Of a stretch of DNA of 64,000 nt, positions 26,960 through 35,164 are shown in pieces. The number at the start of each line of letters is the position of its first letter. Position 1 is the stretch's first letter. Under the pieces are notes generated by a model. The model saw nothing but the letters and a program-made list of their open reading frames with translations, did no database searches and was not told the origin of the DNA. The translations under genes were made by a program, and so were the position numbers. Source of the stretch: Ornithinimicrobium tianjinense (GTDB lineage: Bacteria; Actinomycetota; Actinomycetes; Actinomycetales; Dermatophilaceae); contig NZ_BMEM01000005.1 in assembly GCF_014636495.1 (NCBI RefSeq), forward strand, positions 154,731-218,730, in the 5' to 3' direction.

Positions 26960-28408
26960 GTGCCCGAGTTCAAGCTGCCCGACCCCGGCGAGGGTCTCGT
27001 CGAGGCCACGATCATCCAGTGGAAGGTCGCCGTCGGCGACACGGTGCGGACCAACGACATCGTCGTCGAGGTCGAGACCGCCAAGTCGCTCGTCGAGCTG
27101 CCCATCCCCTGGGACGGCACGGTGACCGCGATCCTGGCCGAGGAGGGTCAGGAGGTCGAGGTCGGGACGCCGATCATCGTCATCGACAACGGTGACGGCG
27201 GCGGCGCCGCTGCGGCGCAGGCCGAGGCCGAGGCGGCCGCGGCCGACCTCGTGCCCAGCGCCCCGGCCGGGCCCGCGGGCGAGGCCCCCAAGCGGGAGGC
27301 CGTGCTGGTCGGCTACGGCGCGATCGAGACCGCCACCACCCGGCGTCGCCGTCGTGGCGGGGCGGCCGAGACCGCGCAGGCCGCGGACGACGCCGCCGCC
27401 GCCCGGCCCCGCCGCGCCAAGGCCAGCCCGCCGGTCCGCAAGTACGCCAAGGACCGCGGCGTCGACCTCACCCAGGTCGCACCCGCTCGTGAGGACGGCG
27501 TCGTGACCCGTTCCGACGTCGACGCCTACCTCGCCGGCGGCGCCGCCAGCGCGTCGGCGCAGCACGCGGCCGCCGAGCTCGCTGCCCCGGCCGGCCAGGG
27601 CGCCGCGACCGGCCAGGCCGCGCCGACCGGCGCCGGCGCACCTGCTGGAGCGACGGCATACCAGAGGCCGGTCCTGGACCGCACGGGCGAGCGGGAGGAG
27701 CGCACCGACGTCAAGGGCGTGCGCAAGATGACGGCGCAGGCGATGGTGAGCTCGGCGTTCACGGCGCCGCACGTCACGGAGTTCATCACCGTCGACGCGA
27801 CCGCGACGATGGAGCTCGTGGAGCGCCTCAAGCGGGACCGCTCCTACGGCATGACCGACCTCAAGGTCAGCCCGCTGCTCATCCTGGCCAAGGCCCTCAC
27901 GATCGCCGTCCGCCGCAACCCGGGCATGAACGCGGTCTGGGACGAGGCGGCGCAGCAGATCGTGCAGCGCAACTACGTCAACCTCGGCATCGCCGCCGCC
28001 ACCCCGCGCGGGCTCGTCGTCCCGAACATCAAGGACGCCGACCTCATGGACCTGCGCCAGCTCGCCGAGGCGATGCAGGACCTCGTCGCCACCGCCAAGG
28101 CCGGCCGCACTCAGCCCGCGGACATGTCCGGCGGCACCATCACGATCACCAACGTGGGCGTCTTCGGCGTCGACACCGGCACCCCGATCATCAACCCCGG
28201 CGAGTCGGCGATCGTCGCCTTCGGCGCGGTCCGGCGGATGCCGTGGGTCGTCGGCTCCGGTGCGGACGAGCGCATCGAGCCGCGCTGGGTCACGCAGCTG
28301 GCCGTGTCCTTCGACCACCGCCTCATCGACGGCGAGCTGGGCTCGATGTTCCTCGCCGACCTCGCCGGCCTCATCGAGGACCCGGCCCGGGCGCTGGTCT
28401 GGGGCTGA
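26960..28408 (+). CDS. 2-oxoacid dehydrogenase E2 (dihydrolipoyl acyltransferase)
   Basis: 482 residues from GTG 26960. Lipoyl domain (EFKLPDPGEGLVEATIIQW ... VEVETAKSLVELP, the modified Lys in ETAKS), an Ala/Pro-rich linker, an E1/E3-binding domain (SPPVRKYAKDRGVDLTQV), a second linker and the catalytic domain ending VSFDHRLIDGELGSMF with the active His (DHRxxDG). It transfers the acyl group from E1 to CoA on the swinging lipoyl arm. It completes the operon; the E3 component must come from elsewhere. Confidence 0.92.
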   Translation: MPEFKLPDPGEGLVEATIIQWKVAVGDTVRTNDIVVEVETAKSLVELPIPWDGTVTAILAEEGQEVEVGTPIIVIDNGDGGGAAAAQAEAEAAAADLVPSAPAGPAGEAPKREAVLVGYGAIETATTRRRRRGGAAETAQAADDAAAARPRRAKASPPVRKYAKDRGVDLTQVAPAREDGVVTRSDVDAYLAGGAASASAQHAAAELAAPAGQGAATGQAAPTGAGAPAGATAYQRPVLDRTGEREERTDVKGVRKMTAQAMVSSAFTAPHVTEFITVDATATMELVERLKRDRSYGMTDLKVSPLLILAKALTIAVRRNPGMNAVWDEAAQQIVQRNYVNLGIAAATPRGLVVPNIKDADLMDLRQLAEAMQDLVATAKAGRTQPADMSGGTITITNVGVFGVDTGTPIINPGESAIVAFGAVRRMPWVVGSGADERIEPRWVTQLAVSFDHRLIDGELGSMFLADLAGLIEDPARALVWG

Positions 28409-28422
28409 GACGCGGCGCGGGT

Positions 28423-28445
28423 GGCCCGGGCCTTGTGCCCGGGCC
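28423..28445 (+). terminator. Hairpin terminator of the dehydrogenase operon
   Basis: GGCCCGGGC and GCCCGGGCC pair around CTTGT, 15 bases past the E2 stop. Confidence 0.7.
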
Positions 28446-28474
28446 GCTGGAGGGGTGCTGCGCTCTCGCCCGAG

Positions 28475-28566
28475 CGTTCAAACCGGCACTGTGGGAGCCG
28501 GCCCCGTCTGCGCCGCGTGGTTGTGGGGCCGTGTGGGGAGCGACACGGAAAGTGCCGGTCTGAACG
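28475..28566. repeat. Long-arm inverted repeat
   Basis: CGTTCAAACCGGCACT (28475-28490) and its inverse (28551-28566) match in 15 of 16 positions. A nested CGGCCCC/GGGGCCG stem (28499-28505, 28525-28531) lies in the loop. It sits between the convergent E2 and TNT-like genes. Confidence 0.75.
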
Positions 28567-28610
28567 TCCGCGCCGTGGTCGCCGGGACGTCGCCGGGACG
28601 GCGCAGTGCG

Positions 28611-29243
28611 TCAGACGGGGGTGACCTCGAGCAGCTCGCCCTGCTCGACGTGCCACTGCACGGGGTAGCCCAGCGCGACCATCGGGCCGCCTCCGGGCTG
28701 CTCGAACCAGGCGGCCGTCAGACCCTCCGTCGACAGCGAGAGCGCTGACCGCACCTCGTAGACGTGACGGGGCGCCCCGAGCGCCGTGGGAGGCAGGGAG
28801 CGGTGCTCGAACGGGGTCCCGTAGGCGTAGGCGTGGTGAGCACTGGGCGTGCCGACCACCTCGATGACGTCTCCGGCGGCCAGCGCGGCGGGACCGGCCG
28901 CACCCTGCCGCTCGAGGCAGCGCGCGGCGATCGCGCGCGCGGTGCGTCGCCCCCGCTCCGCGAGATCTGTCCGGTCCACCCCGCGCGGGGACGTCGTGGG
29001 CGACAGCAGCCCGAGGACGAGCGCGATGACCTCGTGCCCCTCCGTGAGGTGGCGGTAGGGGCGGTAGGCACCACGGGACACCCCGCCCACCGACCAGCCC
29101 TCCAGCGGGAGCACCACCCAGGGGCCCTCCGGCGGCAGGGGAGCGGTGCGGTCGGGAGGCGGGCAGACGACGGCCGCGGAGGCCGGGTGCCCGGCCTGAC
29201 GGAGGGCGTCGGACAGCAGGCCCTGCAGCTCAGCGGGCGTCAT
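28611..29243 (-). CDS. Degenerate TNT-domain protein, probably inactive
   Basis: 210 residues, not secreted by sequence. The C-terminal half aligns with the TNT (tuberculosis necrotizing toxin, NAD+ glycohydrolase) domain of the neighbouring toxin: GDVIEVVG, then PFEHRSLPP, HVYEVRSALSL and WFEQPGGGPMVAL. The toxin's DRFG box, whose Arg is catalytic in TNT, is EVVG here, while the EQPGGG box with its Gln is kept. The N-terminal ~100 residues are unlike the toxin. The gene is last in the operon and overlaps the preceding one by four bases (ATGA). A decoy, an auxiliary immunity factor or a decayed duplicate are all possible. Confidence 0.75.
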   Translation of the reverse strand: MTPAELQGLLSDALRQAGHPASAAVVCPPPDRTAPLPPEGPWVVLPLEGWSVGGVSRGAYRPYRHLTEGHEVIALVLGLLSPTTSPRGVDRTDLAERGRRTARAIAARCLERQGAAGPAALAAGDVIEVVGTPSAHHAYAYGTPFEHRSLPPTALGAPRHVYEVRSALSLSTEGLTAAWFEQPGGGPMVALGYPVQWHVEQGELLEVTPV

Positions 29244-29626
29244 ACCTCGCCCCGCGCTTCGCGGGCGCGACGGGACCGCTCCAGGACGGCCTGCAGCCTG
29301 GCCTCTCGGGTGGCGTCGAGCTCGGCGGCCTCGGCCTCGGTCAGGCGGACCCGCCGGCGCGCGAGCGAGAGCGACTCGGCGGCCAGCTGCTGGACAGCCT
29401 CGCGCTCGGTGGCGAACCAGCGAGGGTTGTAGACCGTGTCCCGGTCGTAGCTCGCGACCGTCCAGCCGCCGTCCGACGCCCGCGACAGCAGCCTCTCGCC
29501 GGTCCCGCGCCGTTGGTTGCGGTCGTCGGCGTAGCCGACGTCCTCCGGGCTGCGCCCGAGCGCGACGAGGAACGCGCGCAGCTCGGCCATGGTGGTCACG
29601 GACAGGGGGTCGGGTTCGTTGCTCAC
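29240..29626 (-). CDS. Candidate immunity protein of the TNT toxin
   Basis: 128 residues, cytosolic, charged, with a helical C-terminus rich in Arg/Glu/Ala. Its central part (GTGERLLSRASDGGWTVAS) is not a family I can name. Position decides the call: it follows a polymorphic toxin directly with a four-base overlap, as immunity genes do. The immunity role is inference. Confidence 0.6.
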   Translation of the reverse strand: MSNEPDPLSVTTMAELRAFLVALGRSPEDVGYADDRNQRRGTGERLLSRASDGGWTVASYDRDTVYNPRWFATEREAVQQLAAESLSLARRRVRLTEAEAAELDATREARLQAVLERSRRAREARGEV

Positions 29627-31182
29627 GGGCTCTCGATCTCCACCAGGTAGCCGTTATCGATGTACCACTGGATGTCCCGTGGTTCGGGGAAGTGGTACTG
29701 CAGGCCGCCGCCCGGCTGCTCGAACCAGGGGGCGATCTCGCCCTCGGTGACCCCGTCGAGCGGCCTCACCACGCGGTAGCGCCCGTAGCTGTAGTTGATG
29801 CTCGAGGGCGGCAGAGCACGCTGGTCGAAGGGGACGCCCTCGGGCGCGGCGAAGTAGCCGCCCTGAGGGCTGCCGAAGCGGTCGATGACGTCGCCCGGCT
29901 CCAGGGTGCTGGGCATGCGCGGCCCGGCGAAGCCGTCGTCGGGCGGGTAGCGCCAGCCGCCGCCCTGGGCGTTGACGTAGGTGTCGTAGAACTCCTGCTC
30001 CGACAGCGAGCCGTAGGGGTTGAAGCCGTCGGGGTAGAGGTGCCCGTCGGGACCGGTGCGGTCGACCGGCTTGGGCTGCATCCACGCGGGGAGCTCGTCG
30101 ATGTCGACGTGCGGGCCGCGCGGGGGTCGGGAGCTGCCCGGCCCGGACCCGGGGCCGAGTCCCCGGAAGAAGTCGTCGAGCTGACGGCGCAGACGTGGCA
30201 GCAGGCCCTGGAGCGCCTTCTTGGCGACGCGCAGGATGGCGCCGCCAGGGATCACCGAGGTCACCGCCGTGAGCAGCGCCTCGCCCGCCAGCTGCTGGAC
30301 GAGCTGCTGACCGTCGATCTTCCCCTCGCCCCAGTCGGCGATCGTGTCGACCATCTCGCCGGCACCCACCAGCGCGGCGCCGCCGCTCATGATGGCCAGC
30401 GCGACCCCGGCCCCGGGGACCCCGGCCAGCGCCCCGACCCCGGTGAGGCTGGCGATCACCGCCAGGATGAGCAGGACGGCCCCGACGACGACCAGGATCC
30501 AGCCCACCACCTTGAGCACGATCGCCACGATGCGCAGGATGATGACGTTGTTCTTGATCCACTCGCGCACCTCGGCGAGATTCTCGTCGATCCAGGCGCC
30601 CAGCTGGCCGGACGTCTCGTCCCACCACGAGGCCATCGCCTCCCAGGCCTTGGAGACCTCCTCGGCGAGGGTGTCCCAGGCGTCGCTGATCTGCCCGGCC
30701 AGCCACTCCGCGCCGTCGCGGATGCCGCCGAGGATGTCGCCACCGAGCCGGCGCAGCCCGCCGACCGACAGCAGCGGGGGCTCGTCGGGCTCAGGCTCCG
30801 CCGGTTGCTCCGGGACGAACTGCGTGGGTGCCGCCGGAGGCACGGAGCCCCCGGTGAGCGCGCTGATCGACGTCTCCTCCGGCCGGGCCGGCTGCTCGTC
30901 GACGCGGAGCTCACGACGGGCGAGAGAGTCGCGGAGGGCCCCCGACGAGGGCAGGCTCGCGATCCGCTCGGCCTCGCGCTCGCGGCCGCGCAGCGCGGGC
31001 AGGACGTCGGCGGCCAGGTCGGCCTTGGCACCCAGGGCGGCGTCCAGGTGGTGGGTCGGCACGCCCAGCCGCACCAGGTCGGAGCGCAGGGCGCGGACGT
31101 GCTCGTCGACGCTGGACACCACCCGCCGCAGGTCGGCGTTCACGCCGTGCAGCGCCCTGTGGTCGATGTGCACCGTGCTCAT
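29623..31182 (-). CDS. Type VII-style polymorphic toxin with C-terminal TNT domain
   Basis: 519 residues. N-terminal ~90 residues form a helical WXG/LXG-like head, then a Pro/Glu linker, a helical region (ISDAWDTLAEEVSKAWEAM) with two or three membrane-like segments (IVAIVLKVVGWILVVVGAVL onward), and a C-terminal TNT domain from ~430. The TNT boxes are intact: GDVIDRFG with the catalytic Arg, PFDQRALPP, YGRYRVVRPL and WFEQPGGGLQYHF with the Gln. TNT toxins hydrolyse NAD+ in target cells. The WXG100-like gene just upstream (ATGA overlap) fits export by an ESX-type machine, whose genes are not in this window. The catalytic claim rests on residue conservation only. Confidence 0.85.
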   Translation of the reverse strand: MSTVHIDHRALHGVNADLRRVVSSVDEHVRALRSDLVRLGVPTHHLDAALGAKADLAADVLPALRGREREAERIASLPSSGALRDSLARRELRVDEQPARPEETSISALTGGSVPPAAPTQFVPEQPAEPEPDEPPLLSVGGLRRLGGDILGGIRDGAEWLAGQISDAWDTLAEEVSKAWEAMASWWDETSGQLGAWIDENLAEVREWIKNNVIILRIVAIVLKVVGWILVVVGAVLLILAVIASLTGVGALAGVPGAGVALAIMSGGAALVGAGEMVDTIADWGEGKIDGQQLVQQLAGEALLTAVTSVIPGGAILRVAKKALQGLLPRLRRQLDDFFRGLGPGSGPGSSRPPRGPHVDIDELPAWMQPKPVDRTGPDGHLYPDGFNPYGSLSEQEFYDTYVNAQGGGWRYPPDDGFAGPRMPSTLEPGDVIDRFGSPQGGYFAAPEGVPFDQRALPPSSINYSYGRYRVVRPLDGVTEGEIAPWFEQPGGGLQYHFPEPRDIQWYIDNGYLVEIESP

Positions 31183-31487
31183 CGCAGTCCGTACCTCGCG
31201 CGCAGGGCGTCGGCCCGCTCCGGGCTGACCATGCTCGGCTGGGCGTCCCGCGCCGCCTCGATGTCCTCGAGGGCCCTGTCGAGCTGGGAGTAGAGGGTGG
31301 AGGACACCGGCTGGAGGTGGTTGTCACGGAACCTGCGCGCCGCCGGGCTGCGCCACGCCTGCCCGTCGCCGACGGCCTCCAGCGGCCCCCGCATCGACGG
31401 CACCGACCCCCTCGCCCGGCGAGCCTGGCGCAGCAGGTCCTCCAGCTCGGCGCGCAGCGGGTTGGCCACGCTCGCGTCCTCCACCAT
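31179..31487 (-). CDS. WXG100-like partner protein
   Basis: 102 residues from ATG 31487. Two predicted helices flank AWRSPAARRFRDN, which corresponds to the W-x-G turn of WXG100/ESAT-6-like proteins (here W-R-S). First gene of the toxin operon and overlapping the toxin by four bases, so it probably pairs with the toxin's N-terminal head for export. The longer frame to 31664 has no better start. Confidence 0.7.
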   Translation of the reverse strand: MVEDASVANPLRAELEDLLRQARRARGSVPSMRGPLEAVGDGQAWRSPAARRFRDNHLQPVSSTLYSQLDRALEDIEAARDAQPSMVSPERADALRARYGLR

Positions 31488-31605
31488 CGGCCCTGCCCTC
31501 CCACGTCCCGCAACGTCCGTCGTCCCGCGGGACACTCTCGCACGCGGGGCAGAGTGGGGCAAACGCGGTTCAGGAAGGCCCCTGCCATGGGTCAGACTGT
31601 CGCCC

Positions 31606-32286
31606 ATGGACGCGCAGGAGGGTCGGACCGCATGGACGGAGCTGGGGGCTCCCGGGGCGAGCACGGGGGTGGGGAGACCACCTTTCCGCTATCGCATCGA
31701 GGTGCCTCCGGGCTGGAAGGTGCTCCGGGCCGACCAGCTCGCGCAGGACGTCGAGGCGATGTGCGTGGCCACGCCCGGCTGGTCCAACCTGCCGCCGGCG
31801 CAGCAGGTCGCGCTGCGCCAGGCCCTCACCGACGTGGGGACCCAGGCTCGCGTCGGCGGTGCCGTGCTCGTCGCGGCCGATGCGGGGTACGACAAGGACA
31901 CCGGCGAGATGCTCATGGGCGCTCTCACCCTGGCCTGGGTGCGCACGTGGCCGCTCGAGGCCGACACCGAGCTCGCCGAGCTGATGGCGCAGAGCTCGGG
32001 TCAGACGCGGCAGTTCGCCGGCGCCCACTCCGTCGGGGTGCTGCAGTCCGGTGTCGCGGACACCGGGACCGAGGTGGTGCCCGGGGCGGGCTCCACGGCC
32101 CGCACGACGCAGGCCTTCGTGCCCACGCCCGGGACGAGCTGGATGGCCGTCGTCACGGGCACCACCCCGCAGCAACGGATGGCCGCCCTGATGGAGCGCG
32201 CCACCGAGCGGATGGCGGCCTCGCTCCTCCTGGACGATGCGGGCGAGAGCGCGACGGTCGTCCCGGCCGGCGACGGCATACCGTGA
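31606..32286 (+). CDS. Hypothetical protein divergent from the toxin operon
   Basis: 226 residues from ATG 31606, soluble, no signal peptide. The sequence (FRYRIEVPPGWKVLRADQLAQDVEAMC ... and VVTGTTPQQRMAALMERATERM) is not a family I recognise; its position facing away from a WXG100/TNT operon hints at a link with secretion, no more. It is followed by a membrane protein gene with a four-base overlap. Confidence 0.7.
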   Translation: MDAQEGRTAWTELGAPGASTGVGRPPFRYRIEVPPGWKVLRADQLAQDVEAMCVATPGWSNLPPAQQVALRQALTDVGTQARVGGAVLVAADAGYDKDTGEMLMGALTLAWVRTWPLEADTELAELMAQSSGQTRQFAGAHSVGVLQSGVADTGTEVVPGAGSTARTTQAFVPTPGTSWMAVVTGTTPQQRMAALMERATERMAASLLLDDAGESATVVPAGDGIP

Positions 32287-32696
32287 CCCTCATGGCCTCC
32301 CGCCCCCGCCTCAAGGACCGCCTCTTCACCGTCCTCTGCACCGCCGCCGCCGCGGCGGTGCTCCTCCTGGGCGCCTCCCGCGGCAACGTGCGGGTGGGGG
32401 CCGCGGGAGCCGCGTTCTTCCTCGGGTATGCCGCGCTCCACTCGGTCACGCGCCGGCTCACCCCCGCGGCGCGGCTGCTCACCGGGGACGAGGCGGACCA
32501 GCGGGAGCGGATGGCGCAGTTCCGGGCGACGCGGACCGCCGGGCAGGTGGCGCTCGGGATCGCCGCGCTGGCGCTGCTGCTCGACCTCGCGGTCGGCTGG
32601 GAGCCGGGGGTCTGGGTCGCGGGGGCGTGCGTGGCCGTGGTGGCGGCGTTCGGGGTGGCGCTGCGGGTGTTCAGCCGACCGGTGGCACCAGCCTGA
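32283..32696 (+). CDS. Small membrane protein of unknown function
   Basis: 137 residues if the coupled GTG 32283 (GTGA overlap) is used, 134 from ATG 32292. Hydrophobic segments: LCTAAAAAVLLLGASRG, AAGAAFFLGYAAL, GQVALGIAALALLLDLAVG and VWVAGACVAVVAAFGVAL. Its last 26 bases overlap the 3' end of the convergent patatin gene. Confidence 0.68.
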   Translation: MTLMASRPRLKDRLFTVLCTAAAAAVLLLGASRGNVRVGAAGAAFFLGYAALHSVTRRLTPAARLLTGDEADQRERMAQFRATRTAGQVALGIAALALLLDLAVGWEPGVWVAGACVAVVAAFGVALRVFSRPVAPA

Positions 32697-33489
32697 GCAG
32701 GTCCTCCGCCCGCTCGCGCGCCGCCGCGGCGCCGGCGTCGATCGCCAGACCGGCCTTGTGGAAGTCGCCGATCTCCACGCCGTCGATCGCCGGGTCGAGC
32801 AGCACGTCGGGCTGGTAGAACGACAGCCGGGCGGACGTCAGCTGCGCCTGCATCACGTCGATCGACCGCATGATCTCGCGGAAGGCGGCCCGGTGGCGCC
32901 GCGGGGCCTCGCCCGTGGCCTCGACGGCGACGAGCGGCGTCGCGTTGACCGCCAGCACCCGCCGGGCGCCGAGGAAGAGCGCCCCGTCGACCGGGATCTG
33001 GTTGAGGATGCCGCCGTCGACGAGCTGGGCCTCGGGCAGCTCGACCGGCTCGACGAAGCCGGGGTAGGCCGTGGTCGCGCGGATCGCGGGGATGAGGTCG
33101 CCCTCGCTGAGGTAGTGGATCTGCCCCCGGCGCAGGTCGCTCGCGGTGAGGACCAGGGGCAGCTCCAGGTCCTCGAACCTCGCGGGCAGCCGCTCCTCCA
33201 GCCAGGTCTCGAACGCGCGGGTGCTCATCAGCCGGCCGGTGATGCGCCAGTCGATGAGCCGGGCCCAGCGCATGTCGCGCGCGAGGGCGTCCATCTCGGC
33301 CGCTGTGTAGCCGGCCGCCACGAACGCCCCGACCAGGCCGCCCATGCTCGTGCCCGACACGACGTCGGGGTGGATGCCGAGCTCCTCGAGCACCCCGAGG
33401 ACCCCGATGTGGCACAGCCCCCGGGCCCCGCCGCCCCCGAGCGCCAGCCCGAGATGAGGCTCGGGCGCACCCTGCCTGACGTGCGGCAT
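32671..33489 (-). CDS. Patatin-like phospholipase
   Basis: 272 residues from ATG 33489. LALGGGGARGLCHIGVL gives the oxyanion hole, VSGTSMGGLVGAF the catalytic Ser (G-T-S-M-G) and LVDGGILNQIPV the catalytic Asp (DGG) of patatin-family lipases (RssA-like). It likely hydrolyses acyl esters of membrane phospholipid on the cytosolic side. Seven bases separate it from the upstream maleylpyruvate isomerase-like gene, so the pair is probably one operon. Confidence 0.88.
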   Translation of the reverse strand: MPHVRQGAPEPHLGLALGGGGARGLCHIGVLGVLEELGIHPDVVSGTSMGGLVGAFVAAGYTAAEMDALARDMRWARLIDWRITGRLMSTRAFETWLEERLPARFEDLELPLVLTASDLRRGQIHYLSEGDLIPAIRATTAYPGFVEPVELPEAQLVDGGILNQIPVDGALFLGARRVLAVNATPLVAVEATGEAPRRHRAAFREIMRSIDVMQAQLTSARLSFYQPDVLLDPAIDGVEIGDFHKAGLAIDAGAAAARERAEDLLRLVPPVG

Positions 33490-33496
33490 ACGGACC

Positions 33497-34393
33497 TCAG
33501 GGGGTGACCGTGAGCGCGTCGAGCACGCGCCGCGCCAGGTCCTCGTCCCCGACCACCTGGTATGCCGTGTCCTCCGTCGAGCGGCGACCCGCGGCGCGGC
33601 GGGTGAGCTCGTGGGTGGACAGGGAGATGGTGGTGGCGCTCTCCTGCTCGTCCCGCTCGTGGACGATCGGGTGGGCGTCCTCGGACTCGGTGTGGCCGGT
33701 GAAGAGCACGTGGCCGACGAGCTCGCCGTCCGCGTCGGTGCCCACGCGGACGCCGGCCCGGCCCAGGACCGGCCCGGTGCTCTCGAGGATGACGACCGTG
33801 CCCGGCTCGGGGCGCACCCGCCGGACCACCACGCGGGGCAGCGAGTCGAGGACGAAGGTGACGAACTGGCTCGCGCCGGGGGAGTCCAGGGAGCCGGGCC
33901 GGTTGACCACCTCGCGCAGGTCCTGCTCGTGGTTCCACACGTCCGCCAGTCGGAGGGCCACCAGCGGGCCGAACTGCAGCTCCTCGCCCATGACGCTACG
34001 CACCGGGGTCTCGAGGGTGAGGTCGGGGTCGTACATCTGGGCCGACCGGAGCTCCACGAGCCCGCGCAGCTCGGCGACGAGGTCGGCCGGGTCACGGTCG
34101 CGCAGCGCGCGGATGCCCTCCTCGTTCCAGGCGCCGAAGTCGTTGACGACGTGCTCGGGAGTGTCCCCGGGCTGCGCCGAGGCGCCTGCGGGGTGGTCGG
34201 AGCCGGAGAGGTAGTCCTCGTGGTGGACCACGTGGGCGAGGTGGTCCCGGGCGGTCCAGCCCGGGCACGCGGTCGGGCTGTCCCAGTCGGTCTCGCTCAG
34301 CCCGTCGCAGACGGCGGCGAAGGAGGTCAGGGTCTGTCGGTAGGCCTCGATCAGGCCGGGCACGTCGGACGGGGGCGATGGATGGACCGGCAT
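33497..34393 (-). CDS. Maleylpyruvate isomerase/DinB-fold family protein
   Basis: 298 residues. The first ~150 residues are a mycothiol maleylpyruvate isomerase N-terminal (DinB-like) domain: WDSPTACPGWTARDHLAHVVHHEDYL has the His ligands of the metal site, followed by FGPLVALRLADVWNHEQDLR with the third. The C-terminal half (VVRRVRPEPGTVVIL ...) resembles the associated sterol-carrier-like domain. Most members are thiol-dependent enzymes of unknown substrate in mycothiol-making bacteria. Confidence 0.82.
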   Translation of the reverse strand: MPVHPSPPSDVPGLIEAYRQTLTSFAAVCDGLSETDWDSPTACPGWTARDHLAHVVHHEDYLSGSDHPAGASAQPGDTPEHVVNDFGAWNEEGIRALRDRDPADLVAELRGLVELRSAQMYDPDLTLETPVRSVMGEELQFGPLVALRLADVWNHEQDLREVVNRPGSLDSPGASQFVTFVLDSLPRVVVRRVRPEPGTVVILESTGPVLGRAGVRVGTDADGELVGHVLFTGHTESEDAHPIVHERDEQESATTISLSTHELTRRAAGRRSTEDTAYQVVGDEDLARRVLDALTVTP

Positions 34394-34475
34394 ACCCTCA
34401 GGCTAGCGGCGACGCCGCCCACCCCGGAGGGTGAACGGCGTCGGTCGCTCGGCGCGGACCGTGGTCGCGCCGCGG

Positions 34476-34494
34476 TGCGGGCCGGTGGCCCGCA
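34476..34494 (-). terminator. Hairpin terminator of the lipoprotein gene
   Basis: TGCGGGCC and GGCCCGCA pair around GGT, immediately past the minus-strand stop at 34498. Confidence 0.6.
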
Positions 34495-34497
34495 GGC

Positions 34498-34998
34498 TCA
34501 GCCGGAGCAGGAGGCGAGGAACTCCTCCTGGGCCGCGGCGGAGTCGGTCACGTCGATCTCCGGCAGCGTGATCTCGGCGTCGGTCGGGGACTTCTCCGGG
34601 TCGTCCAGGACGGCGTCGGAGGCCTCGACGAACGGGGCGTTGATGCGCTCGACGAGCGCCCCCTGGTCGCCCTCGGCGCCCAGATCCTCGATGCGCTGCT
34701 TGAGCAGGTTGACCTCGCCGAAGGAGGCGGGGTCGAGGGTCTCGCCGGACTCCAGGAGGGCCCGGTCCTTCTCGGCGCGCTCGGCCAGGCTCACTGGGAC
34801 GTTCTGGAAGAACGCGGCGCAGACCTCGTCGGTCATCGCCGCGTCCGTGGCCCCGCTGGTGGCGGCGGCGTCGTCCGCCGCGGTGGTGGTGCTCGCCTCG
34901 TCGACGCCCGCCGAGCCGGCGGTCGTGCTGTCGGCGCCGCAGCCGGCCAGGAACAGGGTCAGGCCCAGGGTGGCGGCGGTCAGAACGGTGCTACGCAT
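34498..34998 (-). CDS. Lipoprotein of unknown function
   Basis: 166 residues. Signal peptide with lipobox FLAGCGAD, an Ala/Thr-rich linker, then a mostly helical acidic domain (DEVCAAFFQNVPVSLAERAEKDRALLE ... AAAQEEFLASC) that starts and ends with a Cys, so a disulfide could close it. Not recognised. Confidence 0.75.
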   Translation of the reverse strand: MRSTVLTAATLGLTLFLAGCGADSTTAGSAGVDEASTTTAADDAAATSGATDAAMTDEVCAAFFQNVPVSLAERAEKDRALLESGETLDPASFGEVNLLKQRIEDLGAEGDQGALVERINAPFVEASDAVLDDPEKSPTDAEITLPEIDVTDSAAAQEEFLASCSG

Positions 34999-35164
34999 GC
35001 AGATCAGTCCTCTTCTTCACTCACATCGGTGTCGTCACGGGTCGCAGCGCAGGCCCGACCGCCGATGTGGATCCAGCTGACCCCGGCACGCCGGCCACCC
35101 TGTCTGCTGCGACCTTCGATTGTGCCACGGGCGGCCGGCTGCCCGTCCACCGGCCGGACCTAGC

